Assembly: GCA_022704885.1 (NCBI GenBank)
Contig: JAKJFO010000137.1
Location: 1-5,230 of the forward strand
Reading direction: 5' to 3'
Origin: Candidatus Rifleibacteriota bacterium
Lineage (GTDB): Bacteria; Riflebacteria; Ozemobacteria; Ozemobacterales; Ozemobacteraceae
DNA: 5,230 bases
Shown: piece by piece, positions 1 to 5,230 of the stretch
Layout: each line of letters begins with the position of its first letter
Numbering within the stretch: the stretch's first letter is position 1
Made by a program: the position numbers and the translations under genes
The notes under the pieces: generated by a model
Told to the model about the DNA's origin: nothing
Database searches by the model: none
What the model saw: only the letters and a program-made list of their open reading frames with translations

Positions 1-1
1 G

Positions 2-694
2 TCAGCAAAGTTCAACCAGCAATGGGCTCCGGTAGAGCCGCAGCGTGAAGCACGTGCTGTTCCGGTTCTGGCACCGGCAACCGCCAATCATGTTAAGCGC
101 ATCATGCGCTCACTCAAAACCTGCCGCACTCTGGTTGACAAGCCGGAAAGCCAGGAAGAGCTGCGTCGGCTTCTCAATACCGGCCGTATCGGCGCCGAAA
201 TGCTCGGACTGGCTTACCGTTTTCCGGTTCCGTCAAAATTCACTGTCAGTCACAATGACCGGGTGCTACGCGACCGGTCGTATGAGGCCTCTGAATACCG
301 CAATTTTGGGGACTTCGATCTGCGCCTTAACGGTTGGGTAAAGCCGATTCAGACCGCAGTTTATACCGATCTGGTTTTTGACGGCCGCAGTCGCCGCCGC
401 GTGCATTTTCGCAGTCAGTTCACCCGCACTGGCCCATTGACCGGATTTTTCTATGCCTACCACTGGGATGTCTACGGCAACTGCTGGAAAATTCAGGGCA
501 GCCTCGACAATGTCTTCACGCGCGATGACGGCCTGCCTTCAGGCGGCGAACTCAAAATTTACGGCGCTGACCCGTCGGGTCGGGTGATGCAGCTGGTCGT
601 AAACTTTCCGGTTATGGTTCAGGGTGAACCGGAGCCCGAAAAAGCAGACACCCGCCACCGTGAAGGGCAGCGGGTGAGCATCGGAAATCGATAA
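2..694 (+). CDS. Unrecognised protein, C-terminal part (5' end outside window)
   Basis: The reading frame is open from the left edge to a TAA stop at 692-694, giving 230 visible residues. An ATG at 104 lies in frame, but no stop separates it from the edge and the codons before it read as ordinary protein, so I treat the gene as 5'-truncated rather than starting there. The first 30 visible residues are rich in Pro, Ala and Val and look like a flexible linker. Residues about 30-65 look helical and charged. Residues about 66-208 are rich in alternating aromatic and hydrophobic residues (for example FGDFDLRLNGWVKP and GFFYAYHWDVYGNCWKI), suggesting a beta-sandwich-like domain. The last 20 or so residues are charged and probably disordered. 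No catalytic motif, metal site or membrane segment is visible. I do not recognise the family. A role in the cell envelope would be only a guess from the neighbours. Confidence is high that it is coding and low for any function. Confidence 0.8.
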   Translation, partial: SAKFNQQWAPVEPQREARAVPVLAPATANHVKRIMRSLKTCRTLVDKPESQEELRRLLNTGRIGAEMLGLAYRFPVPSKFTVSHNDRVLRDRSYEASEYRNFGDFDLRLNGWVKPIQTAVYTDLVFDGRSRRRVHFRSQFTRTGPLTGFFYAYHWDVYGNCWKIQGSLDNVFTRDDGLPSGGELKIYGADPSGRVMQLVVNFPVMVQGEPEPEKADTRHREGQRVSIGNR

Positions 695-717
695 CATCGC
701 TAATCAGGGGCTCGGGG

Positions 718-742
718 AGGGCGGTCCTGTTGGGACCGCCCT
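718..742 (+). terminator. GC-rich hairpin, possible terminator of the upstream gene
   Basis: A perfect 9-bp stem, GGGCGGTCC (719-727) with GGACCGCCC (733-741), encloses a 5-base loop and can be extended by an A-T pair. It begins 24 bases after the stop codon at 694, where a terminator would be expected. The following sequence (TTCACACGC) lacks the run of T residues of a classical intrinsic terminator, and the opposite strand also has none. It may act as a weak or factor-assisted terminator or as an mRNA 3'-end stabiliser. Confidence 0.5.
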
Positions 743-855
743 TCACACGCTAAATAATGTCTCGCATGTGCAAATCCCCCTCCCTGGATTTAACCCTGCC
801 TCTTATCAGCTTATAGTCTTATGACAAGTGAATCGAGGTCGGGCTTACTCTCGAA

Positions 856-1236
856 TCAGGCTTCGCTTTTCCAGAGGCCGTGAATGTTGCAGTATTCACG
901 CACGGTAATTGGTGACTCGGTTACGCAGAATTCGGCTTCGGCTGGTTCGCCGGGTTTGAGAAATTTGACGAACTTGCGATTGCCGGCGAGCACTTCGATC
1001 CATTCGATAAAATGCTTTTCTTCCATGGGGTGTGGCACGCTGCCGACCTTGACTTTGATACCTTTTGCGGTCTTTTCGACGACCGGAACATGCTTTTCGA
1101 TAGAAGAATCAGCGGTTTTTTCTTCCATCAGTTTCATTTCCATGCCACAGCAGACCAGTGCTGGTGCGCCGGGATGAACCACTTCGATAATGTTGCCACA
1201 GATTTCGCACTTGAAAACGTTGTGAAGTTTGGTCAA
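856..1236 (-). CDS. dfx: Desulfoferrodoxin (two-iron superoxide reductase)
   Basis: This cytoplasmic enzyme reduces superoxide to hydrogen peroxide without making oxygen, with electrons usually supplied by rubredoxin; it is typical of anaerobes and microaerophiles. Counted from the TTG at 1236, the protein is 126 residues. The N-terminal desulforedoxin-like domain has Cys10, Cys13, Cys29 and Cys30 (CEICGN and VCCGMEM) for the FeCys4 centre I. The C-terminal domain has the catalytic Glu47-Lys48 pair within EKHVP. It also has His49, His69, His75, Cys116 and His119 (motifs HPMEEKH and EYCNIHGLW) for the His4Cys centre II. All ligands of both centres are present, so it is a 2Fe-type enzyme and not the one-iron neelaredoxin type. 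A TTG at 1251 would add five residues, but it overlaps the Shine-Dalgarno sequence. The shorter form gives centre II spacing and numbering equal to those I recall for characterised family members. The gene has its own promoter, diverges from the gene at 1409 and appears monocistronic. Identification is very secure; the start is well supported. Confidence 0.97.
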   Translation of the reverse strand: MTKLHNVFKCEICGNIIEVVHPGAPALVCCGMEMKLMEEKTADSSIEKHVPVVEKTAKGIKVKVGSVPHPMEEKHFIEWIEVLAGNRKFVKFLKPGEPAEAEFCVTESPITVREYCNIHGLWKSEA

Positions 1237-1244
1237 GACGCTGT

Positions 1245-1249
1245 CCTCC
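1245..1249 (-). promoter_or_regulatory. Ribosome binding site that decides the desulfoferrodoxin start
   Basis: On the minus strand GGAGG occupies 1249-1245, eight bases before the TTG at 1236-1234. This spacing is ideal for initiation at 1236 and rules against the TTG at 1251-1249, whose last base is the first G of the motif. Confidence 0.8.
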
Positions 1250-1278
1250 AATATAAATTCATTTTTTAAACCAGCAAC

Positions 1279-1307
1279 ATTATATTTAAACTGACCGCCC
1301 GGGTCAA
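1279..1307 (-). promoter_or_regulatory. Sigma70-type promoter of the desulfoferrodoxin gene
   Basis: On the minus strand a -35 box TTGACC (1307-1302) is separated by exactly 17 bases from a perfect -10 box TATAAT (1284-1279). Transcription would start near 1272 and give a leader of about 36 bases ahead of the TTG start. The match to consensus is strong, implying a basally active promoter unless repressed. TTTAAA occurs on both sides of the -10 box (1285-1290 and 1265-1270), 20 bases apart; whether this matters is unknown. Confidence 0.75.
1292..1306. promoter_or_regulatory. Inverted repeat overlapping the -35 box, candidate operator
   Basis: The 15-base sequence TGACC-GCCCG-GGTCA has perfect 5-base arms. 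One arm falls on the -35 box of the desulfoferrodoxin promoter and the other in the -35/-10 spacer, where a bound repressor would block RNA polymerase. It does not resemble the AT-rich Fur or PerR boxes I know, so no regulator can be named. A short palindrome of this length could also arise by chance. Confidence 0.35.
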
Positions 1308-1364
1308 TCGTTAAATCAAAGTAATTTGCCTGCGAAAAACTTATTATCCAAACGGTTTTTTTTC

Positions 1365-1373
1365 TGATATCAT
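1365..1373 (+). promoter_or_regulatory. Possible extended -10 promoter for the gene at 1409
   Basis: TGATATCAT fits the extended -10 pattern TGnTATnnT, with the hexamer TATCAT at 1368-1373. A run of eight T residues lies just upstream (1356-1363), and the best -35 match (TTATCC at 1344-1349, 18-base spacer) is poor. Transcription would begin near 1380, leaving a leader of about 29 bases that includes the AGGAG ribosome site at 1396-1400. Confidence 0.3.
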
Positions 1374-1408
1374 TAATCGAAGATCATGAGGATACAGGAG
1401 AAGAATCA

Positions 1409-1966
1409 ATGAAAAGAATCGTTCTGTTGGCGCTGATGGTAGCCGTATGCTCGATCTCCTGGGCTGCAGAAACCAAACAGCGCATCGTGTTGCTTGATAA
1501 TTCTGTCATCATTGGTGAAATCGTCGAAATGAAAGATGGTATTTATACCGTCAGCACCGAAGCGGTTGGCGAAATCAAGGTCGCTGCCGATAAGATTCTT
1601 GAGATCAGCAAACTTGACGCAGCAAAACCAGTTGCTGTCGAGTCTAATTCCAAGCCCGATATAGAGATCGTCGATAACAGAAAGCCGGCCCGAAAGCCGG
1701 TAGCACAGCCCAGATCGATGAGCGGGTCTGATGACCTCAGGGCGCAACAGGAACGCGCCAACGCTCAGGTTCAGTCTATGGCCATGCAGGAAGACTTTCT
1801 CGACGACATGATGAATCTGAGTGAGAGTCAGAATATGATCGAAGTCATGTCAGATCCTGAAGTAATGGAAGCAATAAGCCGTAACGATTATGAATTTCTG
1901 ATGAACAACGATAAGATGAAAAAACTCATGGAAAGCTCTGAGATCAGAGATATGTTTGGCGAATAA
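1409..1966 (+). CDS. Secreted protein with small beta-rich unit and STI1-like C-terminus
   Basis: The ATG at 1409 follows AGGAG (1396-1400) by eight bases, so the start is secure. Residues 1-20 form a Sec signal peptide (MKRIVLLALMVAVCSISWAA) with likely cleavage near Ala19 or Ala20. Cys14 is not in a lipobox because the residue before it is Val. Residues about 25-66 alternate hydrophobic strands with turns (RIVLLDNSVIIGEIV, then DGIYTVST and GEIKV), suggesting a small SH3-like or Sm-like barrel. A Pro/Lys/Arg/Ser-rich linker spans about 70-108. Residues about 109-140 look helical and rich in Gln, Met and Asp. Residues about 141-185 contain short helices with DP/ND/SS caps (MSDPEVMEAISRND, FLMNNDKMKKLMESSEI) that resemble the STI1 or ubiquilin-type motif known to bind hydrophobic segments in chaperone cofactors. 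The protein probably acts outside the cytoplasmic membrane; a chaperone or scaffold role is inference only. The family is not recognised. Confidence 0.85.
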   Translation: MKRIVLLALMVAVCSISWAAETKQRIVLLDNSVIIGEIVEMKDGIYTVSTEAVGEIKVAADKILEISKLDAAKPVAVESNSKPDIEIVDNRKPARKPVAQPRSMSGSDDLRAQQERANAQVQSMAMQEDFLDDMMNLSESQNMIEVMSDPEVMEAISRNDYEFLMNNDKMKKLMESSEIRDMFGE

Positions 1967-1997
1967 CAGTCGCCTGACCAAAAAAATAATCATATAC

Positions 1998-2027
1998 TTG
2001 AAACTCTCGTTTGGTGCGATATATTAT
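1998..2027 (+). promoter_or_regulatory. Sigma70-type promoter candidate, distal, for the STN-like gene
   Basis: TTGAAA (1998-2003) is followed by TATATT at 2020-2025 (16-base spacer) or TATTAT at 2022-2027 (18-base spacer). Transcription starting near 2033 would give a leader of about 210 bases before the ATG at 2244, covering the inverted repeats described separately. Confidence 0.45.
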
Positions 2028-2083
2028 GTACCGTAAGTGCAGATCAGACAGATTTTGAGTTCCGGGTTCTAAAATATAGTTTT

Positions 2084-2100
2084 GCTGAAGCTTCTTCAGC
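2084..2100 (+). repeat. Perfect 7-bp hairpin in the leader
   Basis: GCTGAAG (2084-2090) and CTTCAGC (2094-2100) form a perfect stem with a 3-base CTT loop. A second CTTCAG follows immediately (2100-2105) and could pair with the same left arm in an alternative fold. No T run follows, so it does not look like an intrinsic terminator. Confidence 0.5.
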
Positions 2101-2138
2101 TTCAGATTCAGAGAGCGCTGTTCTTCTAAGAGTGTGTG

Positions 2139-2176
2139 TGCCTGTCTGTGCAGCCTGCAATTCGGGTCGACAGGTA
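2139..2176 (+). repeat. Second inverted repeat in the leader, with nested hairpin
   Basis: CCTGTC (2141-2146) pairs with GACAGG (2169-2174), extendable by a G-T and a T-A pair to 2139 and 2176. Within the 22-base interior, TGCA (2149-2152) and TGCA (2156-2159) can form a 4-bp stem around GCC. The fold is plausible but modest, and it matches no riboswitch or leader family that I recognise. Confidence 0.3.
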
Positions 2177-2201
2177 TTCCAGACTATCTGTGAGAGGTTT
2201 T

Positions 2202-2230
2202 TTGCTGAAAACCAGTCCTGAAAATATAAC
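2202..2230 (+). promoter_or_regulatory. Second promoter candidate, very close to the STN-like gene
   Basis: TTGCTG (2202-2207) and TATAAC (2225-2230) are separated by 17 bases. Transcription would start near 2237, only about seven bases before the ATG at 2244, giving an almost leaderless mRNA that bypasses the upstream inverted repeats. The region is AT-rich, so a chance match is possible. Confidence 0.3.
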
Positions 2231-2243
2231 ATGGGGTCAGGAT

Positions 2244-2849
2244 ATGAAAACGTGTAAGGTTGGTCTGTTGTTATCGCTGGTAATTGTTTTCTCGGTGGCG
2301 TTGCCCGAAGCCTTGTCGGCAAATGCAGGATTCAAATCGTCTCCTGATGTTGGTGACAGGTTTCTCGATATTCACACTTTTCTCTACAAAATAGCTGCCA
2401 GAAATGACTGGTCGTTGATTGTGAGCAGTGAGGTGAATTCCCCGATAAGAGAAGTCACCGGATCTACGGTCGAAGAAGCTCTCAATAACTATCTCGGATC
2501 GACCAGATACCGCTGGCGCCTCTACGAGAAATGTTTGTATGTCGCACATGAAAGTGATCTTGAGTTGTTTTTTCAGCGTCTGGCCGAGCTCGAACTGACT
2601 ATGCCGCGAGGGCAGGCCAGGGCCGGTTTCAGCGGCAATTTCATTCGTATCGATCTTGAAATGCTGTGCAGCATGCTCAAAAGCCTGAGTGGCGTAGAAA
2701 TCAGGTCGGCCAGCGGCCTGCACCACAGCGTCATGATGCGGGCGGCCGATATGAGCTGGCAGCGGGTGCTGCTGGCTGTCGTTTACCTTAATCGCTTTCG
2801 TATGGATCGTACTGATTATTCAATTACAATTTTTCCGGCCGGAAGTTGA
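2244..2849 (+). CDS. Secreted protein with two tandem STN/N0-like domains, no secretin barrel
   Basis: I place the start at the ATG at 2244 because it opens a clear signal peptide (KVGLLLSLVIVFSVAL, cleavage near ALSANA, residues 26-28). The Shine-Dalgarno is weak: GGGG lies seven bases upstream and AGGA almost abuts the ATG. The protein is 201 residues. Residues about 40-101 fit the secretin/TonB short N-terminal (STN) pattern: an amphipathic helix (LDIHTFLYKIAARNDW), a strand (SLIVSSEV), a second helix after TVEEALNNYL, and a final strand (CLYVAHE). Residues about 132-198 repeat the layout (IRIDLEMLCSMLKSLSGVEI, then MSWQRVLLAVVYLNRF and YSITIFP) and resemble the N0 domain of PilQ-type secretins. 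The chain ends there, with no secretin pore domain, so it is either a stand-alone periplasmic adaptor or a degenerate relative. It lies 40 bases before the TPR gene and is probably cotranscribed with it. The STN assignment comes from pattern reading and is moderately sure. Confidence 0.75.
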   Translation: MKTCKVGLLLSLVIVFSVALPEALSANAGFKSSPDVGDRFLDIHTFLYKIAARNDWSLIVSSEVNSPIREVTGSTVEEALNNYLGSTRYRWRLYEKCLYVAHESDLELFFQRLAELELTMPRGQARAGFSGNFIRIDLEMLCSMLKSLSGVEIRSASGLHHSVMMRAADMSWQRVLLAVVYLNRFRMDRTDYSITIFPAGS

Positions 2850-2889
2850 ACCGTTAAAATTTCTCTGACTGTTGCCGATAGCTGAGACC

Positions 2890-4290
2890 ATGAAAAGAGC
2901 TCTGATATCTGTAATCTTTCTGCTGGCCTTTGTGCTGCTTGTCGGTTTTTCTCCACGACCATACTCCGACCTTGCAGAATACAAGCGATTGCCGCAGGAA
3001 ACCCGGATCAGTCGGCTGCAGTCAGCGGCCGAAGATCTGTTTCGCCGTCGTCGCTACGAAGACTCTATTGTGGTTTTCGAAACCATTCTGGCTCTGGACA
3101 AGAGCGATCTCAAGGCTAAGCTCTGGATCGCCAAGGCCAGAACAGAATTGAAGCGCGAACGCGATGAGCTCAACAAACAGGAACGCTATCGCCGGTATGG
3201 GCAGCTGATTCCAAAGCTCAAGGACGATTTGCTTGACGACAAGGCTCTTGGTTATTTTGAAGTGCGCTATTCAGAGCCGAAGCCTTACGTGCCACCGGTT
3301 CGCAAAATTCGTCCGCCGGCTTCCGAGGCCGAAATCAATGCGCAGAAAGAAAAGGCCGAAAAATCCGGTGCTGCTGCCGATTATTTTGAACTGGCCATGC
3401 TGCACTGGTCGAAAAAAGAGGCCGAAAATGCTCTTAAGGCTTATTTTAAGGCGGTTTCTCTGGACAGCGAAATTCTCGCAATGGACGACGAGCAGCTTTT
3501 GCTCAAGGTCTCGGCTGAAGTCGAAAAGCGCATAGAAGGCGGCAAGGTCTCTGCCGATGAGTTTCTCGACAGTGGCAAACTGCTGATGGTGCAGGGTGAG
3601 CTCAGGCGGGCGGTAAATCACCTGGTCAAAGCTGCCCAGCTCGATGCAAAAACCCGTCAGGAAGCATCAGATATTCTTTTGACTCTTATCGAGTCGCCTC
3701 AGATAGAAGTTGTCAGTGCTCCACCCGATCTTATCGGTTTTCGCCAGGCTTATGTGTTTGACAAGGAGGCGGATACCGTTTATGTAAGGGTTACGCTGAT
3801 TCCCAAAGAGCGCGGCCAGATAGTGCCGATCGACATCACGATTCCGGCTGATGCAGTTGAAAAAATCGAAGTGAAATCAAAAGACGCCGTCATGGCATTT
3901 GGTAAGCCCGGTGTTGACAACGCCTTGCGGGTTTGGGCGGTTTTACCTGAAAAAGAAGAGGATTTCGCTGAATACGAGTTGCGACTGGCGCTCAATATCG
4001 ATCGCAAGATTCTCAGCTATCTTGAACTCTCTAATTACAGCCTGTCGCTCGATATGCCCGATAACTGGAGTTTTATCATCGGCTCAGAATTCAATTTTTC
4101 GGAGAATGTCCCAAAGGGTGAATACGAGAAAAATCTCGAGGGCGTGCAGATCAGCGGTTATCATCTTCCCGTGTCTGAGGGGAAGGGGCCAACGCTTCTG
4201 CTCAGCGATTTCAAACAGCCGCTGCCCCGCGAGGTCGACATCTGGAAAATCATCGAAACCGGCGGCGAAGGAATTGCGAATCTGTTTTAA
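2890..4290 (+). CDS. Secreted TPR protein with beta-rich C-terminal half
   Basis: The ATG at 2890 begins a signal peptide or N-terminal anchor (MKRALISVIFLLAFVLLVGF); a TTG at 2872 would only add six polar residues in front of it. The ribosome site is weak (GAG three bases upstream), which may mean translation is coupled to the gene 40 bases before. The protein has 466 residues. TPR-like helical pairs appear at about 43-76 (ending FETILALD), 162-195 (LAMLHWSKKEAENALKAYFK) and 222-255 (LLMVQGELRRAVNHLVKAAQ). The first two are separated by a charged helix and a Pro-rich segment (about 128-145). From about 272 onward the chain is strand-rich (YVFDKEADTVYVRVTLIPKE, then IVPIDITIPADAVEKIEV) and looks like one or two beta-sandwich domains exposed outside the inner membrane. 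No catalytic motif is visible. TPR proteins of this kind often serve as assembly scaffolds; pairing with an STN-like protein points to an envelope complex, but that is inference. The family is not recognised. Confidence 0.85.
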   Translation: MKRALISVIFLLAFVLLVGFSPRPYSDLAEYKRLPQETRISRLQSAAEDLFRRRRYEDSIVVFETILALDKSDLKAKLWIAKARTELKRERDELNKQERYRRYGQLIPKLKDDLLDDKALGYFEVRYSEPKPYVPPVRKIRPPASEAEINAQKEKAEKSGAAADYFELAMLHWSKKEAENALKAYFKAVSLDSEILAMDDEQLLLKVSAEVEKRIEGGKVSADEFLDSGKLLMVQGELRRAVNHLVKAAQLDAKTRQEASDILLTLIESPQIEVVSAPPDLIGFRQAYVFDKEADTVYVRVTLIPKERGQIVPIDITIPADAVEKIEVKSKDAVMAFGKPGVDNALRVWAVLPEKEEDFAEYELRLALNIDRKILSYLELSNYSLSLDMPDNWSFIIGSEFNFSENVPKGEYEKNLEGVQISGYHLPVSEGKGPTLLLSDFKQPLPREVDIWKIIETGGEGIANLF

Positions 4291-4305
4291 CGCCTGGCCT
4301 TAGTT

Positions 4306-5230
4306 TCAGCGGTCGTGCAGTGCCTCAAAATTGTTGCGCCCACCTGCTTTTGGTGTTATGTCAGCCGCGCTTACCCATTCCTCAAAATCGTCTTTGCTGT
4401 AGCCCAGCATTTTCATGAGATAGTCTCGATAAGACAGGCTGCGTTCAAGCGGTGTGCCGTTGCGCACATAGTAGATTTCACTGCCGAGATCGGCAAAACC
4501 TATTTTTTCAGGGTCTTTAAGCTGTCCGAGGAGCTTCCAGTATATATCTACGGCTTCGCCGATCAGTATCGTCTGTGGCTTGAGACCTGCTTTGGCCATT
4601 TTATCTGAGAGATGGCCGGGGCCAAGCACGTGATAATCGCCATAGACCACGAGATAACGCATGCCCGGAGTCTTCTTTGCGCTTTCGGCAATCGTTTTTG
4701 TAATAAAGGTGTCGCGATCGGCCAGGCTGTGACTGCCCTTGAGTCGCTCGACCAGAAGGATTGGGGTCTTAAGTTTCTTGGCTGCCGAGAGTATCTTTGA
4801 ATAAGAGGCCCATGAAAAGCCCCATAGCTTGTCGAAGCTGATTTTACTCCGCAGATCCTTTAAAGGAATGCGGCCGGCCAGGAATTCGTCGATCTGTTTC
4901 TGGTAGCTGATATCTATCCATTCAAGTACCAGCGTCAGCGGTTCTTTTCCAGCCCGCATCATACTCAATACCGTCACTGTATTGGCCTGTGACTGGTTGG
5001 TGGTGTGCTCATCACCCATGATTACATAGCGTGCCGCTGCCAGCGTTTTGGCAACCTGTGTGTCAGCGATCGGGCGTGGTGACGATTTGGGCAGCGCAGC
5101 CAGATATGATTTTTTGTAAGTTTCGAGCTGTTTAGAGGTTTTCAGCTCGCCTTCCATTTCGGCGATCTGTTGATGCAGCACTTTTTCGACATGCCGCAGG
5201 CGGTTGAACTCTTCTTTGCTGATACCTGCG
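4306..5230 (-). CDS. ChaN-like (haem-binding lipoprotein family) domain protein, 5' end outside window
   Basis: The frame runs from a TGA stop at 4306-4308 to the right edge with no stop, so the start lies outside. A GTG at 5181 is in frame but has no ribosome site, and the codons before it (reading AGISKEEFNRLRHVEK) continue the same charged helix, so it is unlikely to be the start. Counting from that GTG, residues 1-30 continue the helix. The ChaN/DUF399 pattern follows: VIMGDEHTTNQ (about 53-63) matches the family's GExH segment, LVLEWIDISYQKQIDEFLAG (84-103) the LEM...Q..ldfl segment, and WGFSWASYSKILSAAKK (120-136) the W..Y..il.A segment. VVYGDYHVLGPGHLSDKM (178-195) matches the GsgHv...GvP segment near the C-terminal side. 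ChaN proteins are membrane-associated, and haem binding has been shown for Campylobacter ChaN; whether this one binds haem cannot be judged. It is convergent with the TPR gene, with 15 bases between stops. Family call fairly sure, function uncertain. Confidence 0.8.
   Translation of the reverse strand, partial: AGISKEEFNRLRHVEKVLHQQIAEMEGELKTSKQLETYKKSYLAALPKSSPRPIADTQVAKTLAAARYVIMGDEHTTNQSQANTVTVLSMMRAGKEPLTLVLEWIDISYQKQIDEFLAGRIPLKDLRSKISFDKLWGFSWASYSKILSAAKKLKTPILLVERLKGSHSLADRDTFITKTIAESAKKTPGMRYLVVYGDYHVLGPGHLSDKMAKAGLKPQTILIGEAVDIYWKLLGQLKDPEKIGFADLGSEIYYVRNGTPLERSLSYRDYLMKMLGYSKDDFEEWVSAADITPKAGGRNNFEALHDR

Larger units (their letters stand above)
1967..2243. other. Non-coding stretch with promoters and inverted repeats
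   Basis: These 277 bases separate two + strand genes. No convincing terminator follows the stop at 1966. The stretch holds a promoter candidate near its left end, inverted repeats in the middle and a second promoter candidate close to the next gene. An open frame in phase with the next gene begins at 2136, but its codons before 2244 show no recognisable protein features and would place a signal peptide internally, so I read it as leader sequence. Confidence 0.6.

Noticed and set aside
104..694. ATG at 104 as the start of the left-most gene
   Set aside because: The frame is open to the window edge with protein-like codons before it and no convincing ribosome site, so truncation is more likely.
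833..854. TCGAG/CTCGA inverted repeat after the desulfoferrodoxin stop as a terminator
   Set aside because: The stem has only five pairs and is not followed by a T run on the minus strand.
1012..1269. Open frames opposite the desulfoferrodoxin gene and other antisense frames in the window
   Set aside because: They overlap well-supported genes, lack ribosome sites and give no protein-like composition.
1448..1450. Cys14 of the 1409 gene as a lipoprotein lipobox
   Set aside because: The residue before Cys is Val, not Gly, Ala or Ser, and a normal signal peptidase I site follows at residues 18-20.
2136..2243. N-terminal extension of the STN-like gene from the in-frame GTG-type start at 2136
   Set aside because: It would bury a clear signal peptide 36 residues inside the protein, and the extension shows no recognisable features.
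2231..2257. Eight-codon frame ATG GGG ... TAA overlapping the STN-like start
   Set aside because: It has no ribosome site, and a frame this short is expected by chance.
2872..2889. TTG at 2872 as the start of the TPR gene
   Set aside because: It adds only six residues ahead of a well-formed signal peptide and has no Shine-Dalgarno.
5179..5181. GTG at 5181 as the start of the ChaN-like gene
   Set aside because: There is no ribosome site and the frame continues upstream to the edge in the same helical style.

Overview
The window looks like chromosomal DNA from a diderm (Gram-negative-type) bacterium with an anaerobic or microaerophilic lifestyle. The anaerobe inference rests on a complete two-iron desulfoferrodoxin (superoxide reductase). 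The diderm inference rests on several proteins with Sec-type signal peptides and on tandem domains that resemble the N-terminal STN/N0 domain of secretins. Base composition looks balanced and even, and no mobile element, tRNA, rRNA or CRISPR array was seen. I cannot fix the phylum; a deltaproteobacterium-like lineage or a deep-branching diderm candidate phylum would both fit.

Layout from left to right: (1) the 3' end of an unrecognised + strand gene (to 694), followed by a GC-rich hairpin that may terminate it. (2) A minus-strand desulfoferrodoxin gene (856-1236) with a near-consensus sigma70-type promoter, a strong Shine-Dalgarno and probably a TTG start. (3) Diverging from it, a + strand gene for a secreted 185-residue protein with a small beta-rich N-terminal unit and a Met/Asp-rich C-terminus resembling STI1-type helices. 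(4) A 277-base non-coding stretch with two alternative promoter candidates and inverted repeats. (5) Two closely spaced + strand genes: a secreted protein with two STN-like modules but no secretin barrel (2244-2849), and a secreted TPR protein with a beta-rich C-terminal half (2890-4290). (6) Convergent with the TPR gene, a minus-strand gene for a ChaN-like (haem-binding lipoprotein family) domain that runs off the right edge without a supportable start.

The desulfoferrodoxin is the only gene whose biochemical role can be stated firmly. The STN-like and TPR genes are probably cotranscribed and may work together in an envelope assembly, such as a type IV pilus or type II secretion-like machine, but no core component of such a machine is visible here. 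The most notable point is that pairing: a free-standing double STN-like protein without a pore domain, next to a TPR/beta-domain partner.
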